From an uncultured Gemmatimonadales bacterium (GTDB lineage: Bacteria; Gemmatimonadota; Gemmatimonadetes; Gemmatimonadales; GWC2-71-9), in the NCBI GenBank assembly GCA_947259405.1, contig CAMYLY010000012.1, positions 62,001-126,000 of the forward strand: 64,000 bases of DNA. Reading direction: 5' to 3'. The notes below the pieces were generated by a model. The model worked only from the letters and a program-made list of their open reading frames with translations. It did not search any database and had not been told where the DNA came from. Position numbers and translations under genes: made by a program. This document shows, piece by piece, positions 16,923 through 26,452 of this stretch. Within the stretch, counting starts at the first letter, position 1; each line of letters starts with the position of its first letter.

Positions 16923-19658
16923 ATGTCGTACGTCTCGAAAGTGGTTTGGCGTGTTGTACTGCTCCTACTTGTCGTTGGAGCGCCAGCCTTCGCCCAACAG
17001 CGTGTTACACCACCGGTGGAAGCCCTGGGCTTCACCATTGGTGATGACTATCACCTTGCCACCTACACGCAGTTTGAAGCGTACGTGCGGCAGCTCGATC
17101 GTGAGTCACCGCGCATCGCGCTGCGGGAGATCGGGCGAACGGCGGAGGGACGTCCGCAGCTCATGGCGATCATCACGAGCCCCGACAATCACGCCAACCT
17201 CGACCGCCACCGGAACATTGCGCGGCGCCTGGCGCTGGCTGAGGGGCTTTCCGACGACGAAGCCCGCGCGCTTGCGCGCGAGGGGAAAGCGGTCGTTTGG
17301 ATCGACGGTGGGCTGCACGCCACGGAGGTCCTTGGTGCTCATCAGTTGTTGGAGTGGATCTACCAGCTGGCGAGCCGAACCGACGCCGAGACGATGCGGT
17401 TTCTGGACGAAGTTATCGTGCTGGCGGTGCACGCCAACCCGGACGGTATGGAGCTCGTGTCGAGCTGGTATATGAGGAACCCGAATCCCGAGGAGCGTTC
17501 GACCGGTGGGATTCCACGCCTGTATCAGAAGTACGTCGGGCACGACAACAATCGAGATTTCTACATGACCACGCAGCCGGAAACCGAGAACATGAATCGC
17601 ATCATGTACCGTGAATGGTTTCCGCAGATCGTGTACAACCACCACCAGACTGGGCCCGCAGGCACGGTCATGTTCGCGCCGCCGTTTCGCGACTATCCCA
17701 ATCACAACTACGACCCGCTGCTGACCCTGGGGATACACATGGTGGGTGGCGCGATGCATTCGCGTTTTGTGCAGGAGGGGAAACCGGGGGTCACCATGCG
17801 TTCGGGCGCGAGCTACTCGACGTGGTGGAACGGCGGTCTCCGCACAACGCCGTATTTCCACAACATGATTGGCCTGCTCACCGAAACCATTGGGAACCCC
17901 ACACCCGTCACGATCCCATTCCTTCCGGAGAAGCAACTCGCGTCGAACGATCTTCCGTATCCCATCGAGCCTCAAACATGGCACTTCCGACAGTCGATCG
18001 AGTACTCGATCACGGCGAACCGTGCAGTGCTCGACTACGCGTCGCGATATCGGGAAACGTTGCTGTACAACATCTACCGCATGGGCATGAACTCCATCGA
18101 GAGGGGCAGTCGCGACCACTGGACGATGCGTCCGAGGCGCGTGGCCGCGGTGGAGGAGGCGGCCTCAGGATCGGCGGAGGTTCAGAGCCCCGGAGAGTTC
18201 CGGCGTCGGCGCGGGGTGTCAACGGAGTACTTCGACATGCTCCGACGCCCTGAGGATCGCGATCCACGTGGCTACATCATTCCGTCGGATCAGCCGGACT
18301 TCGCCACGGCTACCAAGTTCGTGAACACCCTGATGAAGAACGGCGTGCAGATTCACCGGGCGACACGCGCGTTCGAGGTAAACGGCACGAGTTATCCGAA
18401 CGGGTCATTCGTTGTCATGACGGCGCAGGCGTTTCGACCCCATGTCCTCGACATGTTCGAGGCGCAGGACCATCCGGACGACTTTGCGTATCCGGGCGGT
18501 CCTCCTATTCCGCCGTACGACAACGCCGGTTGGACGCTCGCCTACCTCATGGGGGTGGAGTTCGATCGGATGCTGGACGGATTCGAAGGCCCCTTCGAGA
18601 AGCTCGACGACTTCGCCGCGCTCTCCGGAACCGTCGCGAACGCGTCCGGTGCCAGCGGCTTCATGATCGATCACGCCTACAACGACGCCGCAATCGTCAC
18701 CAACCGCGTGCTGGCCGCCGGTGGGGAAGTGCGTTGGCTCACCCAGCCATTTGCCAGCGGTGGGACGACCTTCGAAACGGGAACGATCTATGTGCGGGCG
18801 GGCCGCGGGTTCAGCTCAGCGCAAGCGATAGCCATGGCGAATGAGCTCGGTGTGAACATGCATGGAGTGCGGGACCGTCCGAGCACGACCCTGCGCATCC
18901 GACCTATCAAGGTCGCGCTCTGGGATCGGTATGGCGGATCGATGCCCTCGGGCTGGACGCGTTGGCTCTTTGAACGGTACGAGTTTCCGTTCGAGGTCGT
19001 CTATCCACCTGATTTGGACAATGCCAATCTCGAAGAGTACGACGCGATTGTCTTTCCGACTGGGGCGATCCCATCGGGTCAGGGTGATGGTGGGTTCTTT
19101 GGTGGGGCGCCACGCAACGTGCCGACGGAGTTTGCCGGCCGTGTAGGATCGGTCTCGACTGACGAGACAATTCCGCGGCTCGTCGAGTACGTGCGAAACG
19201 GCGGCACCGTGGTTGCCATCGGAAGCTCAACGCGACTCGCGGAACACGCGGGCCTTCCGGTCGCCAACCATTTGGAAGGGGTTTCACGAGAGGAGTACTA
19301 CATCCCGGGCTCCGTCCTGCGCGTCGATCTCGATGATACGCGTCCGGTGACGTTCGGAATGCCTGACGAGGTGGATGTCTTCTTCAACAATAGCCCGGTG
19401 TTTCGTCTGACCGAACCGGACGCGAACGTGCGTGCGCTGGCCACCTTCACGAGCCCGACACCGCTGCGGAGCGGCTGGGCATGGGGACAGGAACGTCTCG
19501 AGGGCGGCATCGCCATGATCGAGGCGCATCTGGGGAGCGGTCGGATGTTCCTGTTTGGGCCGGAAGTGCTGCAGCGGGGCCAGCCTCACGGCACGTTCAA
19601 GCTGTTTTTCAACGCGCTGCATCTGGCCGGGGTCGAAGCCCAAGCGCTCGTCCCCTAA
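16923..19658 (+). CDS. Exported M14 family zinc carboxypeptidase, large
   Basis: A 911-residue exported metallocarboxypeptidase. Seen: a signal peptide (about 1-26, ending in APAFA followed by QQ), then an M14 domain. Zinc ligands are His132 and Glu135 in GGLHATEV; a third ligand is likely in YNHHQTGPAGT; and IGLLTETIGNP supplies a candidate catalytic Glu. The C-terminal half (about 480-911) has an amidotransferase-like segment (IKVALWDRYGGSMPSGWTRW, EEYDAIVFPTGAIP) as in other long M14 proteins of environmental bacteria. ATG 16923 is chosen because it gives a clean signal peptide; upstream ATGs would bury it. It probably digests peptides in the periplasm or outside the cell. Confidence 0.9.
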   Translation: MSYVSKVVWRVVLLLLVVGAPAFAQQRVTPPVEALGFTIGDDYHLATYTQFEAYVRQLDRESPRIALREIGRTAEGRPQLMAIITSPDNHANLDRHRNIARRLALAEGLSDDEARALAREGKAVVWIDGGLHATEVLGAHQLLEWIYQLASRTDAETMRFLDEVIVLAVHANPDGMELVSSWYMRNPNPEERSTGGIPRLYQKYVGHDNNRDFYMTTQPETENMNRIMYREWFPQIVYNHHQTGPAGTVMFAPPFRDYPNHNYDPLLTLGIHMVGGAMHSRFVQEGKPGVTMRSGASYSTWWNGGLRTTPYFHNMIGLLTETIGNPTPVTIPFLPEKQLASNDLPYPIEPQTWHFRQSIEYSITANRAVLDYASRYRETLLYNIYRMGMNSIERGSRDHWTMRPRRVAAVEEAASGSAEVQSPGEFRRRRGVSTEYFDMLRRPEDRDPRGYIIPSDQPDFATATKFVNTLMKNGVQIHRATRAFEVNGTSYPNGSFVVMTAQAFRPHVLDMFEAQDHPDDFAYPGGPPIPPYDNAGWTLAYLMGVEFDRMLDGFEGPFEKLDDFAALSGTVANASGASGFMIDHAYNDAAIVTNRVLAAGGEVRWLTQPFASGGTTFETGTIYVRAGRGFSSAQAIAMANELGVNMHGVRDRPSTTLRIRPIKVALWDRYGGSMPSGWTRWLFERYEFPFEVVYPPDLDNANLEEYDAIVFPTGAIPSGQGDGGFFGGAPRNVPTEFAGRVGSVSTDETIPRLVEYVRNGGTVVAIGSSTRLAEHAGLPVANHLEGVSREEYYIPGSVLRVDLDDTRPVTFGMPDEVDVFFNNSPVFRLTEPDANVRALATFTSPTPLRSGWAWGQERLEGGIAMIEAHLGSGRMFLFGPEVLQRGQPHGTFKLFFNALHLAGVEAQALVP

Positions 19659-19705
19659 GTGTACGGCCTCATCGCGTCTCGGTAACGACAAGACCTGCGA
19701 CGGTC

Positions 19706-20761
19706 GTGCACATCGATAGCTCGTCGTCGGCCGTCCGTCGCCCGTGGTGGGTTCTTGTTGGCGCTGCTGTTCTCGTGGCGTGCGGCCCGTCATCTCCCGG
19801 TCGCGTCCTCATCACGTCGGGCGTCACCGACGAGGTCTTCGAGGTCGACGGACGGTCAGGGGAGATCGTCGAACGGATCCCACTGGACCCTCGTGTCGGC
19901 GAAACAGACGAGCCGCACGGCATTGCCGTCTCTCCCGACGGCGTGCACTGGTACGCGACCGTGTCCCACGGCGACCCGACGCTGTGGAAATTCGAGAGCT
20001 CAGACAACAGGCTGGTTGGCCGCCTCGCCTTGGGTATCAGCGGCGCGTCCCGCCTCGGAATCGCACCCGACGGAAACACGGCGGCCGTGCCGGACTACGA
20101 TCGGAGCCGGCGCGGCGCCCCGAGTGAGGTGGCGGTCGTGCGTTTGTACGACCTCACGGTGACCCATCGCGTCACGGTTTGCGCGGCACCCCACGACGCC
20201 CAGTTCTCACCTTCGGGGGCCTTCCTCGCGGTGGCGTGCAGTCACGGCGACGAGATCGTGATTTTGGGGGGGCCGGACTTTGCGGAAGCCGGGCGTTTTC
20301 CCGTGGACCCAATTCCCGGACCAGCGGGGACACCGCGTTTCCGGCCGCTCAACCTCGTATGGGTCTCGGACGACCGCATCGCGGTCGCCTTGCATGACGC
20401 GGATCTTGTGCGCGTGCTCACTGTATCGGGAGAGGTGGTGGGCGATATTGCGACCGGCGCGGGACCGGCTCAGATCGCGCTGGTTCCAGGCGGCAGGCTC
20501 GTGTCAGCCAACCGTCGTGATGGATCACTGTCGATCGGGTCCCTGGCTCCGGTTGAGGAAGTTGAGCGGGTACCTCTCGGTGTGGCGCACCCGCACGGCC
20601 TGGCTGTGTCCGTTGACGGGACTGTGGTGTACGTGACCTATGAAGGTGATGCGAGTATTCCGGGTGGCGTCATCGCGCTGACTCTGTCCGACGCTTCCGT
20701 GCTTTGGAGGACTGAGGCGGGAGCGTATACTCTAGGTGCTGCCGTGTTGAAACAACGATAA
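19706..20761 (+). CDS. Beta-propeller lipoprotein (YncE/lactonase-like repeats)
   Basis: A 351-residue protein with a lipoprotein signal: basic VRRPWW, hydrophobic VLVGAAVLVA and a Cys in LVACGPSS (lipobox LVAC). The mature part shows repeated propeller blades: EPHGIAVSPDGVHWYATV, ASRLGIAPDGNTAAVPDY, PHDAQFSPSGAFLAVAC and HPHGLAVSVDGTVVYVTY. Such propellers bind ligands or partners, and function cannot be assigned. GTG 19706 is the only sensible start giving a signal peptide; the frame is open further upstream inside the M14 gene but meaningless there. It may be co-transcribed with the M14 gene (47-base gap) and the following propeller protein. Confidence 0.75.
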   Translation: MHIDSSSSAVRRPWWVLVGAAVLVACGPSSPGRVLITSGVTDEVFEVDGRSGEIVERIPLDPRVGETDEPHGIAVSPDGVHWYATVSHGDPTLWKFESSDNRLVGRLALGISGASRLGIAPDGNTAAVPDYDRSRRGAPSEVAVVRLYDLTVTHRVTVCAAPHDAQFSPSGAFLAVACSHGDEIVILGGPDFAEAGRFPVDPIPGPAGTPRFRPLNLVWVSDDRIAVALHDADLVRVLTVSGEVVGDIATGAGPAQIALVPGGRLVSANRRDGSLSIGSLAPVEEVERVPLGVAHPHGLAVSVDGTVVYVTYEGDASIPGGVIALTLSDASVLWRTEAGAYTLGAAVLKQR

Positions 20762-20784
20762 GAACCGGTTCCAAGGAGCAGCTG

Positions 20785-22551
20785 CTGCAAATCACAGGGC
20801 GGAAGCGGATGGTCGGTGCGCTCGCGTGCCTGGCGATGCCGGTGGCCGCCGCATCGTGTGGCGATTCCGTGTCACCACACGACGCCGTCCAGTTGGCGTT
20901 CAGCTCGGCGGCTGTCGATCTGAACGGTGTTGCGTCTCAGGCCGTGGTCCTCGAGAACACGGGCCCGGTCGCCGTCGGCCCCGTGGCGTTTGTTGCACCC
21001 GCTGGGTTCGTGAACGATGGGGGCGTCGCCGTGGCCGGGATGGCTCTCGAGATCTCGCCGGCGGAGGTCGCGACGTTAAACCCGGGTGATAGTCACACGG
21101 TCAGCGTGCGGATCAGTGGGAATCTCGGTTCCGTTCCGGACGGAACGTACCGGACGGACCTCCGGGCGATGGTCGCCAATGAGGTTCGCGCCACCGTCAC
21201 CGTGCAGGTGCGCCTCTCGGTGTGCGGTCGTGAACCCTTCAGGGTAAGGACGTTGACCGGGCCGACACAGATCGTGCAGGGGTCGGTAGTGCAATACACG
21301 GTGGACGTTCAAGATGCGAACGGGGCGATTCCCGTTGACGCTTGTGTGTCGTGGTCAGTTGCGCCCGCGTCCGCCGGGCTCATCGACGCTGCGGGCCGCT
21401 TCGTCGCGTATCAGGCGGGACCGGTCGAGATCGAGGCAGCGTCGGGCCTCGGTGCCCAGGGTACATCGGTGACCGTCACGGCCCGGAATCTGAGCGGAGC
21501 CTTTGGCACGGTCGGGCGGGGAACGATCAGTGAACGGTACTCGTCCGATCTGTGGGTGCACGGCGCGGTTGCCTACCAGGGCACGTGGAGCTCACGTCTC
21601 GGCAACCTCGGTAACACCTTGTACGTCTGGGACGTGGTCAACCCAGCGTCGCCGATTCTGACGGATTCTGTTGCCATCGACGCCCGTGTGGTCAACGACG
21701 TGAAGGTTCGGTCGGATGGTACGCTCGCCGTGATCACGCACGAATCGTCCACCGACGGATTGAACGGTGTCACGCTGCTGGATCTCACCGAACCACGGCA
21801 CCCGACCGTTGTCCGGCGGTTCTTCCAGTCGCTCGAGTTTGGCGTCCACAACGCGTGGATCGAAGGGAACTACCTCTATCTGGTGGTAGACGGCGTTAGC
21901 CCCAGCAGCGGCCTTCGGATCCTGGATGTATCGGATCCCGGCAATCCCACGGTGGTGTCGAGCTTTTATGCTGGGAGCAGCTTTCTTCACGACGTGTACG
22001 TGCGTGACGGGCTCGCGTTCCTCTCACATTGGAACGCTGGCTTGATCGTCCTGGACGTCGGCAACGGCGTCGCCGGCGGATCGCCAACGGCTCCGGTCGA
22101 GGTGAGCCGAATCGCCGTGTCCGGAGGCCAGACGCACAACGCGTGGTATTGGCCCGACGCCGGATACATCTTCGTTGGCGAGGAGGATTTCGCTTCACCG
22201 GGCATCATGCACGTCATCGATGCGCGCGACTGGGCGGACCTCAGAGAGGTGGCCACGTTTCGGGTGGAGGGGACTACCCCGCACAACTTCTGGCTCGACG
22301 AAGCCTCCGAGGTGTTGTACTTGGCCTGGTACGGCAACGGGCTTCGCGCATTGGATGTATCGGGCGACCTTTGGGGTGAGCTCGACCGGCAAGGTCGCGA
22401 GATTGCGTCGTTCCAGTATGGCGGGTCTGGAAGTTGTCCAGGTTCGCTCAGCGTGGCGACGTGCACGTGGGCGCCCCAGGTGCATGATGGCAGAATCTTC
22501 GTGGCCGACATGAACACAGGACTGCGCATCTTGCAGCCGGTTGGCTTCTAA
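20785..22551 (+). CDS. Exported Ig-like plus LVIVD-repeat protein
   Basis: A protein of about 588 residues with an exported N terminus, one or two Ig-like beta domains (about 35-235) and a C-terminal LVIVD-repeat propeller (about 240-588). Repeats seen: LRILDVSDPGNPTVV, LIVLDVGNG, LYVWDVVNPASPI, LRALDVSG. The first ATG (20809) leaves no positive n-region. An in-frame CTG at 20785 sits six bases after AAGGAG (20773-20778) and adds GRKR before the hydrophobic segment, so CTG is the likelier start. The hydrophobic segment ends in AAASC, a weak lipobox. Function unknown; probably surface or periplasmic, and paired with the preceding propeller lipoprotein. Confidence 0.72.
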   Translation: MQITGRKRMVGALACLAMPVAAASCGDSVSPHDAVQLAFSSAAVDLNGVASQAVVLENTGPVAVGPVAFVAPAGFVNDGGVAVAGMALEISPAEVATLNPGDSHTVSVRISGNLGSVPDGTYRTDLRAMVANEVRATVTVQVRLSVCGREPFRVRTLTGPTQIVQGSVVQYTVDVQDANGAIPVDACVSWSVAPASAGLIDAAGRFVAYQAGPVEIEAASGLGAQGTSVTVTARNLSGAFGTVGRGTISERYSSDLWVHGAVAYQGTWSSRLGNLGNTLYVWDVVNPASPILTDSVAIDARVVNDVKVRSDGTLAVITHESSTDGLNGVTLLDLTEPRHPTVVRRFFQSLEFGVHNAWIEGNYLYLVVDGVSPSSGLRILDVSDPGNPTVVSSFYAGSSFLHDVYVRDGLAFLSHWNAGLIVLDVGNGVAGGSPTAPVEVSRIAVSGGQTHNAWYWPDAGYIFVGEEDFASPGIMHVIDARDWADLREVATFRVEGTTPHNFWLDEASEVLYLAWYGNGLRALDVSGDLWGELDRQGREIASFQYGGSGSCPGSLSVATCTWAPQVHDGRIFVADMNTGLRILQPVGF

Positions 22552-22614
22552 TCTGGAGCCAGCTGCTTTCCTTACTTCCCGACGCCCGAGGATTCCGATG
22601 ATTCTCGGCGACCC

Positions 22615-22620
22615 TATATT
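22615..22620 (+). promoter_or_regulatory. Possible -10 element for the Ser/Thr kinase gene
   Basis: TATATT, 24 bases before the kinase ATG and in the only gap (92 bases) upstream of it. No good -35 match is found 16-19 bases upstream. Low support. Confidence 0.3.
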
Positions 22621-22643
22621 CGACGCGACCTCACACGCGCGTC

Positions 22644-24173
22644 ATGGCCGAATCCGACGAACGAAAATCTGACCCCGAGTTTTGTCACCGACTCGCCAAC
22701 GCCCTCGAAGGCGATTTTGAGGTGGGTGAATTGGTCGGCACCGGTGGGTTTGCCGAAGTATATGCCGCCCGAGACATGCACCTCGAGCGCGATGTGGCGA
22801 TCAAGACGCTTCGAAGTGATCTGCATGCCAGCCCGAAAATCCGCGAGCGCTTCCTGCGAGAGGCGCGAACGGTAGCGCAGCTCCGTCATCCAAACGTTCT
22901 CCCGGTGTACGCCGTGGGCGAGCGCGATGGGATCGGGTACTTCGTCATGCCGCTCGTTGACGGCGAAAGTCTGCAAGACTACCTGGAGCGGACTGGGCCG
23001 GTTCCCGTTGATGAAGCTCGCCGCCTCATCATGGAGATCGGTGATGCCCTTGGGCACGCGCACTCCAAGGGCCTCGTCCACCGCGACGTGAAGCCGGACA
23101 ACGTGATGCTGGAGGGGCCGGAGCGACGCGCACTCGTGATGGATTTTGGGATTGCCAAGGCCGTCGAAGTGCACGAACCGAAACTCACGGGAACCGGCAT
23201 GGTCGTTGGGACGCCGCTCTATATGAGTCCCGAACAGGCGTGTGGCGATCCGGTGGATCACCGAAGCGACATCTATTCACTGGGAGTGATCGCCTTTGAG
23301 CTGCTGGCCGCCCGCCCGCCCTTCGTATCTGGCTCGGTGCAGGCCGTCATTGCGATGCACGTGATGCAGGATCCACCCGCGTTATCCAAGCTCAGGCCGG
23401 ACTGCCCCCCGGACCTATCTGCTGCGGTGCATCGATGTCTCGAGAAGACGGCGGACCGCCGCTTCGAGTCGGCAGCCGAGTTGTCGCGGATCCTGCGAGG
23501 GGAGCCCGCGAGCGTGGTGCCGAATCATGCGCGAGCCAAAGAGCCCTCGAAGTGGCGCTTGCCTGGATCGCTCGGCGTCGGCGCGGCGCTTTTGTCCGTG
23601 ACTCTGTACGTGGTGGGAGCCAGTGTTGTGATTCCGTTCGTTTTCGCGGTCGCCGCGCTGATCGGACTCTTGATCCTTGGTCAGTCCAAGGTACCAGGCT
23701 ATGGAGATGTGGTCTTTGGCGCACCCAACTCTGGTACGGTCAGATTGTCCGGCACCCACCGTGCTGGATCACTGGATGCCGTCCAACAGGCACGGAGTGA
23801 ACGGGCAGCGGTTGCCGCGATCGTGCGGTCTATGCCGCGGTCACAGACAGAGCGGCTGCCGGACGTGCGTCACCTGTGCGACGTTGTCGTCGCCCGTGTC
23901 ATCGAAATCGGGCGCCGCCGCGACATGCTCGACCGTCTGGCCACACCAGCGAGCGGTCGCGCCACGCGTGTTGCGCCGCGTCTGGACAAGGCTGAGGTGG
24001 ATTCCCAGATCACCAGACTCGAGGCTGAGGCGCGAGACCTCGCTGACGGGGTCGTTACGCTGAGGATGGCGCTCGAACAGACTGCGCTGCGCGGTGTCTC
24101 GATGAGCGGTGACCAGCTCACTGGTATCGTTAGTGAGCTCGAGGCGCGAGTCGGTCCGCGCGAAAATGCCTAG
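22644..24173 (+). CDS. Transmembrane Ser/Thr protein kinase (Pkn type)
   Basis: A 509-residue Hanks-type kinase. Kinase domain about 25-285: glycine loop VGTGGFAEVY, ATP lysine Lys54 (VAIKTL), catalytic Asp148 in HRDVKPDN, DFG at 167-169, and activation segment ending TPLYMSPEQ. Two hydrophobic helices follow (about 305-345, LSVTLYVVGASVVIPFVF and AALIGLLILG), then a mostly helical 160-residue tail rich in Arg/Glu, which may be a coiled coil. Because the two helices form a hairpin, the tail may be cytoplasmic (inference). There are no PASTA or TPR sensor domains. It is alone on its strand; the next gene is convergent after 6 bases. Confidence 0.93.
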   Translation: MAESDERKSDPEFCHRLANALEGDFEVGELVGTGGFAEVYAARDMHLERDVAIKTLRSDLHASPKIRERFLREARTVAQLRHPNVLPVYAVGERDGIGYFVMPLVDGESLQDYLERTGPVPVDEARRLIMEIGDALGHAHSKGLVHRDVKPDNVMLEGPERRALVMDFGIAKAVEVHEPKLTGTGMVVGTPLYMSPEQACGDPVDHRSDIYSLGVIAFELLAARPPFVSGSVQAVIAMHVMQDPPALSKLRPDCPPDLSAAVHRCLEKTADRRFESAAELSRILRGEPASVVPNHARAKEPSKWRLPGSLGVGAALLSVTLYVVGASVVIPFVFAVAALIGLLILGQSKVPGYGDVVFGAPNSGTVRLSGTHRAGSLDAVQQARSERAAVAAIVRSMPRSQTERLPDVRHLCDVVVARVIEIGRRRDMLDRLATPASGRATRVAPRLDKAEVDSQITRLEAEARDLADGVVTLRMALEQTALRGVSMSGDQLTGIVSELEARVGPRENA

Positions 24174-24179
24174 GTGCGC

Positions 24180-25340
24180 TCAGTGAACCTGCCGGCGAGT
24201 GGCCACCGCCACTCCCAAGCCAAACAGAACACCAACCACGACGACGGAACCCCAGAGGGATGATCCCCGCATGGGAGTCATCTGCCTCGGGACCGGTCCA
24301 AGCCGACTTGCCCAACGCGCGATCCACGCGTCAGGTGGTTCGCCGGCCGCTGCCTCGAAGGCGGCAGCGGGTTCCAGCGGAGATTGCCAGAACACCGTAA
24401 ATCGATCTGGTCCCAAATCGAGCGCCATGTCGTGGAGGAGTCGGCGCTCGTATCCGCCGAATTGGTGCCGCTGACTCCACGCGCCCACAGTCCGGTAGTT
24501 GCTGCGAAGATCCAAGATCTCGTTGTATTGGTGCCGCCAGAGCCGGTCTGGTAGTGGCGGCAAACCGTTCGTCGGCCTGGATCCGTGAAAGAGGTCGCAG
24601 TCTCTACCGCGTTTCACGCACGAGAGCGCAGGCCCGGAATACAGGTACAGCACTCCACCATAGGGGTTCGCGTCTCGATCGAGCAGCGGCGGGTTGAGAG
24701 GCGTAGGTGTCGCCACCGAAGCGTAGTTGCGAAACGACCCCGATACCCAATCTTTGATCGTCTCGCTCGGCACCCCCACTGCCTGCACGACCGCACACGG
24801 GCCGAGCACGCCGCCATTGAAGACCCGGAGCCGCCACCTGTCCAGGTCCGACTCGGTGGCGGTCAACCACGGGTCATCAAAGTTGAACAGAACGAGGCAA
24901 ACGCGGCCGTCTGTGTTGTGCGGCAGCAGCCGGAAAGCTCCGGTGCGGAGACTTGTGTCCGCCGTCATTGCCACGATCGTCCGTGCGGAGTGGGATTGAC
25001 GGTACGGGAGTATCTCCGATTCCGCGGTCGAGCGAACTCGAGCGGTCAACCAATCCGGCACGCGCGGGTCCTGTATGAAGTACACACTCGCGTCATCGAC
25101 TTGCGGTGCCGGTTGCGTCGCGATCACGGAATCACGCAGTCGCCAAACCGCCATGAGCTGCCTCGCGTCGCGAAGCGCGTACTCTAGGGCGTCCCGGTTT
25201 CTGACGGCGCGTCTGGACGGATCAGCGGTAGGTGTGCGGTACCAACGCTGGGAGGTTCTCTGTAGCGGGAGCATGGCTACTGCCACGGCGACGCAGAGTA
25301 TGATTGCGAGTCCGATCCATCGTCCGAGCGTCAACGCCAT
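24180..25340 (-). CDS. Membrane-anchored protein of unknown function (ABC operon)
   Basis: A 386-residue protein not recognised. An N-terminal helix (about 8-26, IGLAIILCVAVAVAMLPL) and a C-terminal helix (about 360-380, LWGSVVVVGVLFGLGVAVA, followed by TRRQVH) frame a large, probably periplasmic, domain rich in Trp, Tyr and Arg. Two Cys pairs (VCLVLF, GPCAVV; SCVKRGRDCD) could form disulfides. ATG 25340 overlaps the upstream gene's stop by 10 bases. It is last in a five-gene minus-strand operon with a GntR regulator, ABC ATPase and permease. A role in the transporter complex or its substrate is inferred from context only. Confidence 0.6.
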   Translation of the reverse strand: MALTLGRWIGLAIILCVAVAVAMLPLQRTSQRWYRTPTADPSRRAVRNRDALEYALRDARQLMAVWRLRDSVIATQPAPQVDDASVYFIQDPRVPDWLTARVRSTAESEILPYRQSHSARTIVAMTADTSLRTGAFRLLPHNTDGRVCLVLFNFDDPWLTATESDLDRWRLRVFNGGVLGPCAVVQAVGVPSETIKDWVSGSFRNYASVATPTPLNPPLLDRDANPYGGVLYLYSGPALSCVKRGRDCDLFHGSRPTNGLPPLPDRLWRHQYNEILDLRSNYRTVGAWSQRHQFGGYERRLLHDMALDLGPDRFTVFWQSPLEPAAAFEAAAGEPPDAWIARWASRLGPVPRQMTPMRGSSLWGSVVVVGVLFGLGVAVATRRQVH

Positions 25341-26452
25341 CGTGAGCTGCCTGCCGCCAAGAAGGCCGTGACCACGACCCAAAACAACGTGACCCATGCA
25401 GACCTTGGTTGGACCTCGACCGATGGTGGGGCAGCGCGGAGTACCCAGGCATGCCACGTACGTAGAACCGAATCTATCGATGCCCGCGCCGCATGCTCGA
25501 GGCGCGCCTCAGGCTCCAGCGCGTTGCTCGTGATCAACCGCGAGTAGGCGCCGTCGCCACCAAGCTCGAGCGCCACGGCCGCCAGCGAACTGTGCGTCGC
25601 GAAGTCGAGCGGGAGTGACGGGTGGAAGTTCGTGCCCGGCGCATACGCCTCTACGTCCATCCCAGATCGATAGAGGCCGGCCAAGATCCGTACGCAGTCG
25701 GCGTCCGACTCGGACTCGATGCATCGACGTTCCCCATCCGTCTGATCTGCTCGTCGCCCCAGGTCGTAATCCCACTGGGGTCGTAGCTGCCCAACGAGGA
25801 AGCGTCGATCGGCGGCATTGAACCAAGCGCGCAGTGCCTCCTCCGGCGTTTGGTGGAGGCCGAGAGCTAATGACGCGCCGCAGGCGTCGATGTCCCCTGA
25901 GTGGCAGCGCTGAACGACCGTAAGCGGCGATAACACGATGACTTCGTAAATCCCAGGGAGTTCGGCAATCGAATCAGTGATGGGTACTCTCGGGCCGAGC
26001 CAGCTCTGGAATTGCCGTCCTGTTTCTGATCCGAAGTACCACTGCGCCGCGTCGTGAAGTTGAGAGGTGATGTTATCTGTAATTAGGCCGGCAAGGATTA
26101 TGTCTTCCGTGACAACGTGACTTCCCCGGCCCAGGACCGCGAAGTACTTGTCTTGAAAGAGGATGGTGTCGGGCCCAACGATGGGGATGAAGCGATCGCG
26201 AAGTTCATTGACGGCGTCCTCCACGGCTGCGAGGTCCGCCCCATTCGTGATAACGGCAAACCCTCCCACCCGGACGGTATCCACATCCGCCCGCGTGATG
26301 CTGTCGTAGTAGCCAGCCGCCGAATCCCAAAAGCTCACCCGCTCGCGCAGCGAGTCAATCACGTGCGCAAGATCCTGGGCTTGCCCACTCATGGCTCGCC
26401 ACGGCAGGGCAAGCAGAAACGCGATCGCGAGCATCAATTTCATGGTAGGCAT
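25331..26452 (-). CDS. Exported, membrane-anchored protein of unknown function (ABC operon)
   Basis: A 373-residue protein not recognised. A signal peptide or anchor (about 4-20, LMLAIAFLLALPWRAMSG) is followed by an exported domain and a C-terminal helix (about 350-368, WVTLFWVVVTAFLAAG, then SSRWR). The middle has FAVITNGADLAAVEDAVNELRDRF and VTEDIILAGLITDNITSQLHDAAQWYFG. The latter resembles the helical part of membrane-bound peptidase-like domains, but no HExxH is present. The start ATG 26452 shares one base with the permease stop (TAATG), so it is translationally coupled. Topology matches the following gene, although the two do not look homologous by eye. Confidence 0.6.
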   Translation of the reverse strand: MPTMKLMLAIAFLLALPWRAMSGQAQDLAHVIDSLRERVSFWDSAAGYYDSITRADVDTVRVGGFAVITNGADLAAVEDAVNELRDRFIPIVGPDTILFQDKYFAVLGRGSHVVTEDIILAGLITDNITSQLHDAAQWYFGSETGRQFQSWLGPRVPITDSIAELPGIYEVIVLSPLTVVQRCHSGDIDACGASLALGLHQTPEEALRAWFNAADRRFLVGQLRPQWDYDLGRRADQTDGERRCIESESDADCVRILAGLYRSGMDVEAYAPGTNFHPSLPLDFATHSSLAAVALELGGDGAYSRLITSNALEPEARLEHAARASIDSVLRTWHAWVLRAAPPSVEVQPRSAWVTLFWVVVTAFLAAGSSRWR

